A stretch of DNA of 16,318 nucleotides from UBA4582 sp047630175 (GCA_047630175.1 JBLHVI010000068.1:1-16318); one strand, 5' to 3'; shown: positions 7,815 through 15,902, numbered from the stretch's first letter. Numbers and translations: made by a program. The notes: generated from the sequence alone by a model not told the origin.

Positions 7815-9092
7815 CTACAGAGTTTTCAATACCTTGTCTGCAGCGCTGATGGTCTGGCTAATGTCTTCGTCGGTATGCGCGGCGGAAACAAACCCACCCT
7901 CAAAAGGCGAAGGCGCAAGGTTGATGCCCTCTGCAAGCATGCCATTGAAAAACTGGTTAAACAGAGCGCTATCGGCATTCATCACTTGGCTGAAGTGCCT
8001 GACCTCGACATCGGTGAAGAAGAAACCGAACATGCCACCGACCTGATTGGTGCTCATGGGTATGCCGGCGTTTTTGGCTGCGGCTGCAAATCCCTGCATT
8101 AAACGCGCGGTTTTGGCGCTTAAGGAGGTGTGAAAATCAGGCGCTTCAATGAGTTCAAGTGTCGCCAGGCCGGCCGTCATAGCGATAGGGTTACCTGACA
8201 AGGTGCCAGCCTGATAGACCCCACCTAAAGGCGCCAGCATGCTCATAATGTCCTTGCGACCGCCAAATGCGCCGACGGGCATACCGCCGCCAATGATTTT
8301 GCCGAGGGTCGTCAGGTCTGGGCGTACACCATACAATGCTTGAGCGCCGCCCAAGGCGACGCGAAAGCCTGTCATCACCTCATCGAAAATGAGTACTGTA
8401 CCGCTTTTGTCGCATTGATCGCGTAGCGCTTGCAAAAATCCAGGAACAGGGGGCACTAGACCCATGTTGCCGGCCACTGGCTCAACGATGATCGCGGCAA
8501 TTTGATCGCCAGCGTTGGCAAAATATTCCTCAACCTCTGCGATGTTGTTGTACTCAAGGGTGACTGTATGCTGTGCGAGGCTAGCGGGTACACCTAAAGA
8601 ATCCGGCTCGCCCATCGTTAGTGCGCCAGATCCTGCCTTGACTAGCAACGAGTCGCTGTGGCCATGGTAGCAGCCCTCAAATTTGACGATTTTATCTCTG
8701 CCTGTAAAGCCGCGTGCCAGACGAATAGCGCTCATGGTGGCCTCAGTGCCTGAGCTCACCATACGCAACATTTCCATGCTGGGCATGATATCGCGCACTT
8801 TTTGTGCCATCAGAGTTTCGACTTCAGTCGGTGCGCCAAAACTCAGGCCGTTGTCCAGTGCCTGGTGAACCCGCGCGATGACGGCAGGATGGCAGTGGCC
8901 GACGATCATCGGTCCCCATGAGCCGATGTAATCGATGTACTGTTTATTGTCTTCGTCGGTTAGGTAGGCGCCCCGACTCTGCTTGATAAAGATAGGGTGA
9001 CCACCGACACGGGAAAAAGCCCGGACCGGCGAGTTAACACCACCAGGGAGAACATCTTTGGCGGCTTCGAATAGTGATTCTGAACGACTCAT
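7815..9092 (-). CDS. hemL: Glutamate-1-semialdehyde 2,1-aminomutase
   Basis: This 425-residue PLP enzyme converts glutamate-1-semialdehyde to 5-aminolevulinate, the committed precursor of haem and other tetrapyrroles in the C5 pathway. The start (SESLFEAAKDVLPGGVNSPVR) is highly characteristic. The cofactor lysine is K265 in TTLGKIIGGGMPVGAFGG, the same number as in E. coli, and the PLP-binding aspartate lies in LIFDEVMTGFR (D237). SSGTEATM near 113-120 is the phosphate-cup segment. Length is exactly that expected. The ATG at 9090-9092 has only a weak ribosome site. It lies 102 nt downstream of the ClC gene and 64 nt upstream of the kinase, all on the minus strand. A possible promoter is described separately. 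No other haem genes are in the window. Confidence 0.96.
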   Translation of the reverse strand: MSRSESLFEAAKDVLPGGVNSPVRAFSRVGGHPIFIKQSRGAYLTDEDNKQYIDYIGSWGPMIVGHCHPAVIARVHQALDNGLSFGAPTEVETLMAQKVRDIMPSMEMLRMVSSGTEATMSAIRLARGFTGRDKIVKFEGCYHGHSDSLLVKAGSGALTMGEPDSLGVPASLAQHTVTLEYNNIAEVEEYFANAGDQIAAIIVEPVAGNMGLVPPVPGFLQALRDQCDKSGTVLIFDEVMTGFRVALGGAQALYGVRPDLTTLGKIIGGGMPVGAFGGRKDIMSMLAPLGGVYQAGTLSGNPIAMTAGLATLELIEAPDFHTSLSAKTARLMQGFAAAAKNAGIPMSTNQVGGMFGFFFTDVEVRHFSQVMNADSALFNQFFNGMLAEGINLAPSPFEGGFVSAAHTDEDISQTISAADKVLKTL

Positions 9093-9194
9093 ATGTATAT
9101 TTGCTTAAACTGTTGACGAAGCGCGGATTCAACCACTCCTGCGACAAGGATTCAAATATTCATCGCCTTGCGCGCCATATTTTGACTCGAAATG
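9093..9194 (-). promoter_or_regulatory. Possible hemL promoter with 8-bp direct repeats
   Basis: On the coding strand, TTGAAT is followed after 17 nt by TTTAAG, each matching 4 of 6 bases of the sigma70 consensus, upstream of hemL. The 8-mer TTGAATCC occurs twice (plus-strand GGATTCAA at 9125-9132 and 9148-9155), 23 bp apart, about two helical turns. This could be an operator or chance. Confidence 0.25.
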
Positions 9195-10937
9195 TTAGGA
9201 CTGATAATAGGACTCAATGTCCGAGCGGTTGACGATGCCGACGACCGAGTCGATCATTGGTGCACTGATGCGTGTCACATACAGAGCTTGAACACCTGTG
9301 CTGTTCAGTGTGTCTAGGGCTTCTGAGAGGGTTGCCTGGAGCATGATCGAGCTTATGTCCTTGCGGGTCGCGGGAATTTCGGTCAAGTCAATGTCATTTT
9401 TATGGGAACCTGCTTCAAGGTGTTGGCGCAAGTCCTCGGTGCGCAAGATAAAGGACGGGCCGTTGGTGCCGTCTACCAGTAGCCAGGTCGGACTATCGCG
9501 GCCGAGCTCTGCGGCCAGTTCAATGCTGATGACGCGTGGCACCCGCTCGAAACTGCGAGACATGATGCTGGCCACTGAAGCTCGGTTAAGGGCCATGGAT
9601 AAGGGGTTCTGTCGAAATTCAAGACCCAGTATTTTCATTTGTGTGACAAAGATCGATTCAATTTTGAACACTTGATTCGCTGTGAGGTTAGCGACAATAA
9701 TCACTAGCATGGCGGGTAGAATGATATGGGAGTTGTTGGTCATTTCCATGACCGCCATGAGTGCCGCCAGTGGTGCCTGCAAGACTGCTCCCATCATAGC
9801 GCCCATGCCGAGCATGACGTAAAAGCCCTGTGACGATGCTGCCTCAGGCATCATTGCTGCGCCCAGAATTCCGAGTGTTCCGCCCGCCATAGCGCCGATA
9901 AATATTGTCGGGCCTATTACGCCGACGGGTACGCCTAAGGCAATAGTCGTCGCTGTTGCCAATAGTTTAAAAGCAAGCGCAGAGATTAGGATAACTATGC
10001 CGATTTTGCCCTCTAGAGCCAGCGTGACGGTGTCGTAGCCGACGCCCAGTACTTGCGGTACAGCCAGCGCCAATATGCCCGTAACAATGCCAGCAACCAG
10101 CATGCGCCGCCCGACAGTGCTGGGGGCATAGCGGTAGATCAATGCGATCAAGTGCACGAAAATCGCGGCGACCGTGCCGATCAGGAAACCTTCAAGCACT
10201 AGGAACGGAATGTCGTGCAATGAATAGTCAGCGACGGTCAGTGGCACGAAGAATGCCGTCTCGTTACCGTACACTAGGTGGTTGATCATTGTTGCGGTGA
10301 CGGCGGCGAGAATAACCGGAATAAAGCCGGCAATGGTGTATTCCATGATGATGACTTCCATGGAGAAGATGACGCCAGCCATGGGGGTATTAAACGAGGC
10401 AGAAATAGCCGCAGCAGCGCCACAGCCAACCAAGATTCGAATGCTGTTGTTTGGCAGACTTAAGGATTGACCAAGAAGACTGCTGCCTGCGGCGCCAAGA
10501 TGAACGGCCGGTCCCTCTCGTCCGCCAGACTGGCCTGATGCCAACGCAATGATGCCGGCGCAGAACTGCGTCACGGCATTTTGCCAAGGCAAGTGTCCTT
10601 GATGGCGTGCCAGACGCTCAAGGACGTGTACCGGGCCAACGCTACGATGTTCTTGCTTGATCAGAGTAAGCAAAATAGCCAGAAATATCGCGCCCACCGC
10701 CGGCACAATAAAATAAAAGGCTCTGGGCAATGCCTCAAAGTTATCGAAATCATTATTGAGAAAGATGGCCAGCGGAATCTCGATCAAGGTTCGAAAAGCC
10801 AGGATCACGACGCCAGTAACAATGCCTGAGAGAATGCCGAGAATAGCAAATTGTCGGACTGCATCAAAGGAGGCCAGAGAGCGCCGAAAACCGCGTATGG
10901 AATACCGTGTCAGGTGTTTGCGGAGCTTGTGGTTCAT
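9195..10937 (-). CDS. ClC-family chloride channel/transporter with tandem CBS domains
   Basis: This 580-residue inner-membrane protein has the ClC fold followed by two CBS domains. Hydrophobic segments cover about 30-435. The gating-glutamate motif GREGPAVHLG is present (139-148, E141), and GVPVGVIGP (335-343) matches the GxFxP anion-site region. The GSGIP-equivalent site is degenerate (SVGP, 99-102). Aligning MAGVIFSMEV (186-195) with E. coli LAGILFIIEE puts V195 where the proton-path glutamate E203 stands, as in animal ClC channels; this favours a channel or atypical exchange, by inference. The CBS pair spans about 452-580 and normally binds adenine nucleotides to regulate gating. It heads a minus-strand run with hemL and the kinase, and diverges from the DUF6776-like gene across 170 bp. 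Physiological role is probably anion or pH balance. Confidence 0.92.
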   Translation of the reverse strand: MNHKLRKHLTRYSIRGFRRSLASFDAVRQFAILGILSGIVTGVVILAFRTLIEIPLAIFLNNDFDNFEALPRAFYFIVPAVGAIFLAILLTLIKQEHRSVGPVHVLERLARHQGHLPWQNAVTQFCAGIIALASGQSGGREGPAVHLGAAGSSLLGQSLSLPNNSIRILVGCGAAAAISASFNTPMAGVIFSMEVIIMEYTIAGFIPVILAAVTATMINHLVYGNETAFFVPLTVADYSLHDIPFLVLEGFLIGTVAAIFVHLIALIYRYAPSTVGRRMLVAGIVTGILALAVPQVLGVGYDTVTLALEGKIGIVILISALAFKLLATATTIALGVPVGVIGPTIFIGAMAGGTLGILGAAMMPEAASSQGFYVMLGMGAMMGAVLQAPLAALMAVMEMTNNSHIILPAMLVIIVANLTANQVFKIESIFVTQMKILGLEFRQNPLSMALNRASVASIMSRSFERVPRVISIELAAELGRDSPTWLLVDGTNGPSFILRTEDLRQHLEAGSHKNDIDLTEIPATRKDISSIMLQATLSEALDTLNSTGVQALYVTRISAPMIDSVVGIVNRSDIESYYQS

Positions 10938-11107
10938 GTAGGTCGCAGGCTCGCAAAAATAGTCGTAAGGAGACTTGCAGCTTATGCCAGTCAGATCTAA
11001 AGATCGACCTTGTTCGCGGGTCGGTGGTTGATAAGTGCCGAGTGAATACTGGTTGAAGTGGAATTCTGCTAAACTGAAGAACCAAATAACGAAAAGCTCA
11101 GTATGTC
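10938..11107. promoter_or_regulatory. Divergent intergenic region with weak extended -10 element
   Basis: This 170-bp region separates the minus-strand ClC gene from the plus-strand membrane protein gene and must hold both promoters. On the plus strand a TG-N-TAAACT extended -10 sits at 11067-11075, without a good -35. I see no clear operator, repeat or terminator. Confidence 0.3.
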
Positions 11108-11845
11108 ATGACCGCAGTAAAAGGCAGCAGACAGCATCAGATGATTGTGGTGACTCACCGACCGTGGTACCGGGCTGGTGTTTTTGCTGTGTGTCTTGGC
11201 GTAATCGGCGTATTTTCTTGGTTGACCTATCACTACGGATTAGACCAAGGCTTGGCAACCAAAGTGGCGGTGGTTACAGAGCGCGATTCTTTGCGGTTGG
11301 CATTAGATGTTAGTGAGGGCAATTTGGCTGGCTTGCGACAGCTAGTCGCGGATCTCAAGCTGGGTGGGCAGGTAGACACGCGGGCTAACGAAGAGGTCAG
11401 GTTAGCGGTAGAGGCACTGCAGACGGAAATTGCAGAGCTCAATGAAGAAATTCGCTTCTACAAGGGTGTAATGGTGCCTAATGCGGATGCCAAAGGATTG
11501 CGTGTTGAACGACTTGATTTGCATCCATCTGGCGTAGAGAATCGTTATCGCTACAGTGTAATGTTGACGCAAGTTGTTGATAAACACGATTATATCAAGG
11601 GTGCCGTTGAGGTTTCGTTGGTTGGAACCCAGTTGGGTGAGCCCCGAACTTACAGTCTGAACGAGCTAGATGCTGAAATTTCAGGCGAGATTCGATTTAG
11701 GTTTCGTTACTTTCAGAATATTGAGGGTGAGCTGACGTTGCCCGCAGAGTTCATTCCAACAGATATGGTAATCGCCGCGCAGCCGTCAGGACGAGGTGCC
11801 AAGAGCATCGACAAGACATTTGCGTGGCAAGTGAAAGAGGTATGA
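11108..11845 (+). CDS. Single-pass membrane coiled-coil protein (DUF6776-like)
   Basis: This 245-residue protein of unknown function has a short cytoplasmic head of about 20 residues, then one membrane helix at roughly 22-44 (WYRAGVFAVCLGVIGVFSWL). A probable coiled coil follows at about 58-115, rich in Leu, Glu and Ala with heptad-like spacing (for example EALQTEIAELNEEIRFYKG). The C-terminal domain of about 120 residues seems beta-rich. This architecture matches the family I know as DUF6776, found beside bactofilin genes in gammaproteobacteria; that name is from memory. The ATG at 11108 has a poor ribosome site, and a second ATG at 11141 is possible but would lie just before the membrane helix. 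Its TGA overlaps an in-frame ATG of the bactofilin gene, so the two are coupled. A scaffold or membrane anchor for the bactofilin is inferred. Confidence 0.75.
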   Translation: MTAVKGSRQHQMIVVTHRPWYRAGVFAVCLGVIGVFSWLTYHYGLDQGLATKVAVVTERDSLRLALDVSEGNLAGLRQLVADLKLGGQVDTRANEEVRLAVEALQTEIAELNEEIRFYKGVMVPNADAKGLRVERLDLHPSGVENRYRYSVMLTQVVDKHDYIKGAVEVSLVGTQLGEPRTYSLNELDAEISGEIRFRFRYFQNIEGELTLPAEFIPTDMVIAAQPSGRGAKSIDKTFAWQVKEV

Positions 11846-11847
11846 GT

Positions 11848-12384
11848 ATGTTTGGTAAGAAGAAGTCGGAAGCCGGCATTACATTGATCGCTAATAATTG
11901 CGAATTGTCTGGCGATATACATTTTAGTGACCAGCTGCTGGTCAACGGCACGGTCAATGGCAATATTTATGCCGAGGCTGGTTCCAAGGCGCTCGTCACA
12001 GTCAGCGAGAAAGGGCGGGTGAGCGGCGACATTCGTGTGCCTAACGTTGTTGTCAATGGCAAGGTTAGCGGTGACATTCATTCAGACAAGCATGTTGAGT
12101 TATCTGCGAAGGCAGAGATTGTTGGTAATGTTTACTACAGCCTGATTGAAATGGTCATGGGGAGCAGGGTTGATGGGAGCTTGGTGCATGTTAAGCTGGG
12201 AGAGAAAATAGACCGGGTGGTTAAAGTCCCCCCAACAGGCAACACCGAAAGTAAGAGTGCGGGGTTCAGAACATCTGAAGTTGCTAATGCCGAGCGGATA
12301 GACTCGAAGGCCGCCGTTAAAACAGCAGAGGCATCGGAAAAGGTTGCTGCCAGTATCGCAGGCGTTCAAACTAACAACGCCTGA
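11848..12384 (+). CDS. Bactofilin (polymer-forming cytoskeletal protein)
   Basis: Bactofilins form nucleotide-free filaments from a right-handed beta-helix and position cell-wall enzymes. This 178-residue protein starts MFGKKK, the hydrophobic-then-basic head that binds membrane in the family. The repeated G-D/N-I turns (SGDIHF, NGNIYA, SGDIRV, SGDIHS, VGNVYY) mark the beta-helix at about 10-115. A Lys/Ala/Ser tail of about 60 residues follows and is probably disordered. I chose ATG 11848 because AAAGAGG ends 7 nt upstream. ATG 11842 overlaps the upstream stop but has only 1 nt spacing, and GTG 11824 is less likely still. The upstream gene codes a membrane coiled-coil protein, and an M23 peptidase gene lies about 460 bp downstream on the other strand, a neighbourhood typical of bactofilins in cell-shape control. 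Confidence 0.92.
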   Translation: MFGKKKSEAGITLIANNCELSGDIHFSDQLLVNGTVNGNIYAEAGSKALVTVSEKGRVSGDIRVPNVVVNGKVSGDIHSDKHVELSAKAEIVGNVYYSLIEMVMGSRVDGSLVHVKLGEKIDRVVKVPPTGNTESKSAGFRTSEVANAERIDSKAAVKTAEASEKVAASIAGVQTNNA

Positions 12385-12471
12385 TAACGGGTTGGCACCG
12401 GCGGCACCGCTATCGACTCGCGGTTGTGTTTAACCACTTGATTTTTTACGCAGAGAAGCCATATAAACGTC

Positions 12472-12825
12472 ATGAGCAATGTAACTACTTATATTCCAAC
12501 GGCTGTTAACTTTACCGATTCGGCTGCACGTAAGGTGCACACATTGGTGGTTGAAGAAGAGAATCCGGCGTTAAAACTGCGGGCTTTCGTTACTGGAGGA
12601 GGCTGCTCGGGATTCGAGTACGGCTTTACGTTTGACGAGGATATCGAGGAAGACGATACGGTCATTGAGAAAGGCGACGTGACGTTACTGATCGATGCAC
12701 TCAGCTACCAGTATTTAGTGGGTGCTGAAGTAGACTTCAAGGAAGACCTGCAGGGGTCACGATTTGTTGTTACCAACCCTAATGCGTCGACAACGTGCGG
12801 TTGCGGTAACTCTTTCGCAATTTAG
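12472..12825 (+). CDS. erpA: Iron-sulfur cluster A-type carrier ErpA
   Basis: This 117-residue A-type carrier delivers Fe-S clusters to apoproteins, in E. coli including the isoprenoid enzymes IspG and IspH. The three cluster-binding cysteines are present: C45 in TGGGCSGFEYGF, and C109 and C111 in TTCGCGNSF near the C terminus. Length and the NFTDSAARKV opening match ErpA better than IscA or SufA. The ATG at 12472 has only a distant GAGAAG upstream. It follows the bactofilin by 87 nt on the same strand and may share its transcript or have its own promoter: TTGATT (12438-12443), 18 nt, TATAAA (12462-12467), which would start transcription almost at the ATG. I see no convincing IscR site. It converges on the M23 gene with only 23 bp between stops. 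Confidence 0.95.
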   Translation: MSNVTTYIPTAVNFTDSAARKVHTLVVEEENPALKLRAFVTGGGCSGFEYGFTFDEDIEEDDTVIEKGDVTLLIDALSYQYLVGAEVDFKEDLQGSRFVVTNPNASTTCGCGNSFAI

Positions 12826-12848
12826 AGATCGGAATTTAGCGGGTCGGA

Positions 12849-14180
12849 CTAGTCGGCAGCGCGTTTTGTCAGAGCTAAGTTAGACGTGCCGGCAATTGCA
12901 TCCAAGCGAGCGATGATGGTTTGCGTGGTTGATCGAAACCTGCTCAGCTCTGCTTTAGCAATGGGCTGCGCGTGCGGAAGCTTGACCGTCCTTGGATTGC
13001 GATGTACGCCGTTGAGAAGAAACTCATAATGTAGATGCGGCGCTGTCGCCCAGCCTGTTTCCCCCACGTAGCCAATTACCTGACCCTGTTTCACTGACGT
13101 CCCAGACCGAATACCCGTAGCGTAGGCCGACAAGTGTAAATACTTGGTGGTGTATTGCTCGCCATGTCGAATCACAATAAAGCGTCCTGAGGCACCGTTA
13201 CGCTTGACTGCTGTAACCTTGCCGTCGCCTGACGCCAAGACCGGCGTACCTTTTTTAGCCGCATAATCGATACCCCGGTGCGGCATGACGCGGTTGTGAA
13301 TGGGATGTAGGCGTTTCAGGTTGAAGTTTGAGCTGACGTGCGAAAAGTGTACCGGGTCACGCAGGAATGCTTTGCGTAGGCTGCTGCCATCTGGGGCGAA
13401 GTAGTTTCGATTGCCAGCGTTGTCTTCATAGCTAACGGCCGTGTAGGTTTTGCCCATGTTAATGAATTGCGCGGCGAGGATGTCGCCTTCCTTAACTTTC
13501 TCGCCGTCAACGTAGATATCTTCAAACAATACGGTGAAAGCATCGCCCTGCCGCAGGTCCAGCGCAAAGCTGATGTCCCACTGAAAGACATAGCTGAGTT
13601 TCATTATCACTGCATCGGAAAGTCCAGCTGCTTTGCCAGCTTGATAGAGCGAAGGCTGAGACTCTGAAATAACCGCTGATCCATAGGAGATGATGGTTTC
13701 TGCTTCGGCCTCTTGCCAATAGGCCTTGTAGTCGTCGCCGTTGCGCATCACGATCAGATGCTTCAGTGGGTTTTCTTCATAGCTCAAGGAGACAAGATGG
13801 TCTGCTGGGTCAGTTTTGAACGTTAGGGTTTTGCCGGGAATGATTTTTTTTAATATCGCGACCGATTTGCCGAGCTCCATGACTTTTTGGAGTTCTGATG
13901 CTGATAGGCCTGCTCGCTTGAAGATGGCAGATAGGCTGTCGCCGCGCTGGATCGTGACCATGGTCTGGGCGGGGCTGGGTGCCTCTGCAACGATAATAGG
14001 TGCGGGTGTAGGTGATGCAGTTTCGTCTTTGGTGGACAGTTCTTCCGCCGAAATTGATAAAGACACCGGTACCCGTGACATGGCTGACGTCTCTTGGTCA
14101 GGCAACGTGACTAAGACGATCAGCAAACAGACAGCGATAACGAGCGCGGTGCGCAGATGTGTTTTGGGATAGGCGTTCAT
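12849..14180 (-). CDS. M23 peptidoglycan endopeptidase with LysM-like domain
   Basis: This 443-residue, membrane-anchored, probably periplasmic enzyme is of the MepM/YebA type, which cleaves peptide cross-links in peptidoglycan. It opens with a signal-anchor helix at about 10-27 (TALVIAVCLLIVLVTL), then a Pro/Ser/Thr linker, and a LysM/OapA-like domain at about 75-121 (VTIQRGDSLSAIFKRAGLS). A beta-rich middle region follows, then the M23 domain at about 290-400. Zinc ligands are present: H301 and D305 in HRGID, and H382/H384 in PHLHYEF. It therefore looks catalytically complete. The start ATG at 14178-14180 has a modest GAG site. It is transcribed away from tyrS and toward erpA. In Pseudomonas, as I recall, anmK lies between erpA and this gene; here anmK is absent. 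The adjacent bactofilin may help position this enzyme. Confidence 0.92.
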   Translation of the reverse strand: MNAYPKTHLRTALVIAVCLLIVLVTLPDQETSAMSRVPVSLSISAEELSTKDETASPTPAPIIVAEAPSPAQTMVTIQRGDSLSAIFKRAGLSASELQKVMELGKSVAILKKIIPGKTLTFKTDPADHLVSLSYEENPLKHLIVMRNGDDYKAYWQEAEAETIISYGSAVISESQPSLYQAGKAAGLSDAVIMKLSYVFQWDISFALDLRQGDAFTVLFEDIYVDGEKVKEGDILAAQFINMGKTYTAVSYEDNAGNRNYFAPDGSSLRKAFLRDPVHFSHVSSNFNLKRLHPIHNRVMPHRGIDYAAKKGTPVLASGDGKVTAVKRNGASGRFIVIRHGEQYTTKYLHLSAYATGIRSGTSVKQGQVIGYVGETGWATAPHLHYEFLLNGVHRNPRTVKLPHAQPIAKAELSRFRSTTQTIIARLDAIAGTSNLALTKRAAD

Positions 14181-14447
14181 ATCACTCGTCGGCGTTTGCC
14201 GTAGATTAGTGTAAATTCTTACAATGTATCAGTAACTATATAAAATATAGGGAAAAAGTGGAAGCCCCCATAAGAAGAATTGAGTCATGCTATGGGTCAT
14301 GAGTCCGTTCTGGGTTGAAATAATTTATATATCCTGTATTTTTGCGCCTCAGTCGTAGTGGTCGTCCGTTGTTGATGCGGGCATCCCTGCCGCCGCTACC
14401 GCCTTTTTTGCAGCATTATATTCGCCGTTTTTAAACAGGGTATTCAC
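14181..14447. promoter_or_regulatory. Divergent region between M23 gene and tyrS, with tyrS leader
   Basis: This 267-bp AT-rich region carries promoters in both directions. For tyrS the best candidate is TTGAAA (14315-14320), 16 nt, TATTTT (14337-14342). The leader then holds a GC-rich hairpin, GCGG-g-CA pairing with TG-CCGC (14377-14393), with a T6 run at 14404-14409. The 11-nt gap makes it a poor intrinsic terminator, but an attenuator is conceivable. AACAGGG ends 7 nt before the tyrS ATG and is a good ribosome site. Nothing else is recognised. Confidence 0.35.
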
Positions 14448-15746
14448 ATGGCTATTCAACAAGATCTGCTGAGCAATATGCATTCACTGGGTCTGATTGC
14501 CCAGGTCAGCAGTGAGGCTGAGTTGACGGAGCACTTACAACAAGGGCCTCGAACCGTTTACTGCGGTTTCGATCCTACTGCAGATAGCCTGCATGTTGGA
14601 AACCTTGTGCCACTGCTGGCGCTGCGACGATTTCAGCTGGCGGGCCATCGACCTGTACTGCTTGTCGGCGGCGCTACCGGCATGATTGGTGACCCGGGCG
14701 GGCGCTCAACGGAGCGAGAGCTGAAGACGGCCGCGGTGGTAAAGGACTTTGTTGTGAAAATTCGTCAACAAGCGAGTGCGTTTCTTGATTTCGACTGTGG
14801 TGAGACCGCTGCTATTGTCGTTGACAATGCAGAGTGGACCGAGCAGCTCAGCGCGATAGATTATCTCCGCGATATCGGCAAACATTTTAGCGTCAACGCC
14901 ATGATTCAAAAGGAAACTGTCAAACGACGTCTTGAAGACGACTCACAGGGCATTAGTTATACCGAGTTCAGCTATATGGTATTGCAGTCATACGATTACG
15001 TTGTACTGAATCAGCGCTATGACTGCACTATTCAAATGGGGGGTAGCGATCAGTGGGGCAATATTACCAGCGGCATGGACCTGATTCGGCGAATGAACGG
15101 CAAGCAAGCATTCGCCATCACTTACCCGCTGATTACTAACGCTGACGGGACGAAGTTTGGTAAAAGCATGGGCAATGCCATTTGGCTCGAGCCCCAGAAA
15201 ACCTCGCCCTACCGTTTTTATCAGTTTTGGCGCAACTGTGCTGATGCCGATGTCATAAATTATTTAAAGGTATTTACTTTTTTGCCCGCGGTCCAGCTGC
15301 AAGAGTTGGCGGCCACGCATGTAACGGACCCTGGGCTGCAGGTTGCCCACAAGGCGCTCGCTGAGGAGGTTACAAAGCTAGTGCATGGTGAGGAAGGGCT
15401 GGCGGCGGCGTTGCGGATTAGCCAGGCGCTGTTTAAAAACACACTATCAACACTAGCGGAGGCTGACTTGCAGCAGCTGGCGCAAGATGGCTTGCCGGTC
15501 ACTGAAGTGCAGGGCGAGGCGGCGGGGATTCTCGATCTGCTGGTTGCAGCGGGACTGGCACTAACGCCGCGGGGCGATGTAACGCTCGGGCAGGCGCGCA
15601 AGTTGGTTCAATCTAATGCGGTTTCAGTGAATGGCGAGAAGATCACTGATCCTGAGTTACAGCTCACGCGGGAGACGGCGCTTTATGGCCGTTACCACAT
15701 CATTCAGAAGGGTAAGAAAAGTCATCACATGATTGTTGCCTGTTGA
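14448..15746 (+). CDS. tyrS: Tyrosyl-tRNA synthetase
   Basis: This 432-residue class I aminoacyl-tRNA synthetase attaches tyrosine to tRNA(Tyr). The signature DPTADSLHVGNL places the HIGH-type motif as HVGN (49-52), and KFGKS (236-240) is the KMSKS loop. YCGFDPT near 38-44 and the YDYVVLNQ...QMGGSDQWGN segments form the tyrosine pocket, including the GSDQWGNI motif. The C-terminal region (about 365-430) has an S4-like RNA-binding domain (LGQARKLVQSNAVSVNGEKI). The ATG at 14448 is preceded by AGGG at a 7-nt spacing. In Pseudomonas aeruginosa, as I recall, the corresponding gene (tyrZ) sits directly before an rRNA operon. Here it is followed within 25 nt by a strong stable-RNA promoter and the tRNA-Ile/tRNA-Ala pair. 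Confidence 0.96.
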   Translation: MAIQQDLLSNMHSLGLIAQVSSEAELTEHLQQGPRTVYCGFDPTADSLHVGNLVPLLALRRFQLAGHRPVLLVGGATGMIGDPGGRSTERELKTAAVVKDFVVKIRQQASAFLDFDCGETAAIVVDNAEWTEQLSAIDYLRDIGKHFSVNAMIQKETVKRRLEDDSQGISYTEFSYMVLQSYDYVVLNQRYDCTIQMGGSDQWGNITSGMDLIRRMNGKQAFAITYPLITNADGTKFGKSMGNAIWLEPQKTSPYRFYQFWRNCADADVINYLKVFTFLPAVQLQELAATHVTDPGLQVAHKALAEEVTKLVHGEEGLAAALRISQALFKNTLSTLAEADLQQLAQDGLPVTEVQGEAAGILDLLVAAGLALTPRGDVTLGQARKLVQSNAVSVNGEKITDPELQLTRETALYGRYHIIQKGKKSHHMIVAC

Positions 15747-15748
15747 TA

Positions 15749-15783
15749 TTGTAAATAGTGTCTGCGTGCGTATAATACGCGAC
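15749..15783 (+). promoter_or_regulatory. Stable-RNA promoter with GC-rich discriminator
   Basis: A consensus -10 TATAAT is at 15771-15776, with TTGTAA (15749-15754) 16 nt upstream as -35. The bases after the -10 (ACGCGACC) are GC-rich like the discriminator of E. coli rrn P1 promoters, the hallmark of ppGpp/DksA-repressed promoters. The -10 lies inside an inverted repeat with 6-bp arms, GCGTAT-A-ATACGC (15768-15780). It starts just after the tyrS stop and reads into the tRNA genes. No boxA antiterminator is seen downstream. Confidence 0.8.
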
Positions 15784-15806
15784 CTCGCCATACGCTCGCG
15801 GCTTGG

Positions 15807-15902
15807 CTCAATCGGTATATAGCAATATGTGTTGATTGGACCGGATTGAGAGGAATAGTGGGATTATCGGTAAAGACCTCGCAACATTGGGGTGACGATA
15901 AT
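15807..15902 (+). other. Two leader hairpins between promoter and tRNA-Ile
   Basis: The first stem pairs CTCAATC-GGT (15807-15816) with ACC-g-GATTGAG (15840-15850), with one bulged G. The second pairs ATTATCG (15863-15869) with CGATAAT (15896-15902), with an inner ACCTC/GGGGT stem. No fragment of 16S rRNA (5' AGAGTTTGATC or 3' GGATCACCTCC) is present here. They may be processing stems for the tRNA precursor, or remnants of the arms that would flank 16S. Confidence 0.45.

Noticed and set aside
11824..11847. GTG 11824 or ATG 11842 as bactofilin start
   Set aside because: The MFGKKK head typical of bactofilins and the 7-nt ribosome-site spacing both favour ATG 11848.
14377..14409. Intrinsic terminator/attenuator in the tyrS leader
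   Set aside because: The stem is short and bulged and the T6 run is 11 nt away from it, so it was kept only as a low-confidence note.
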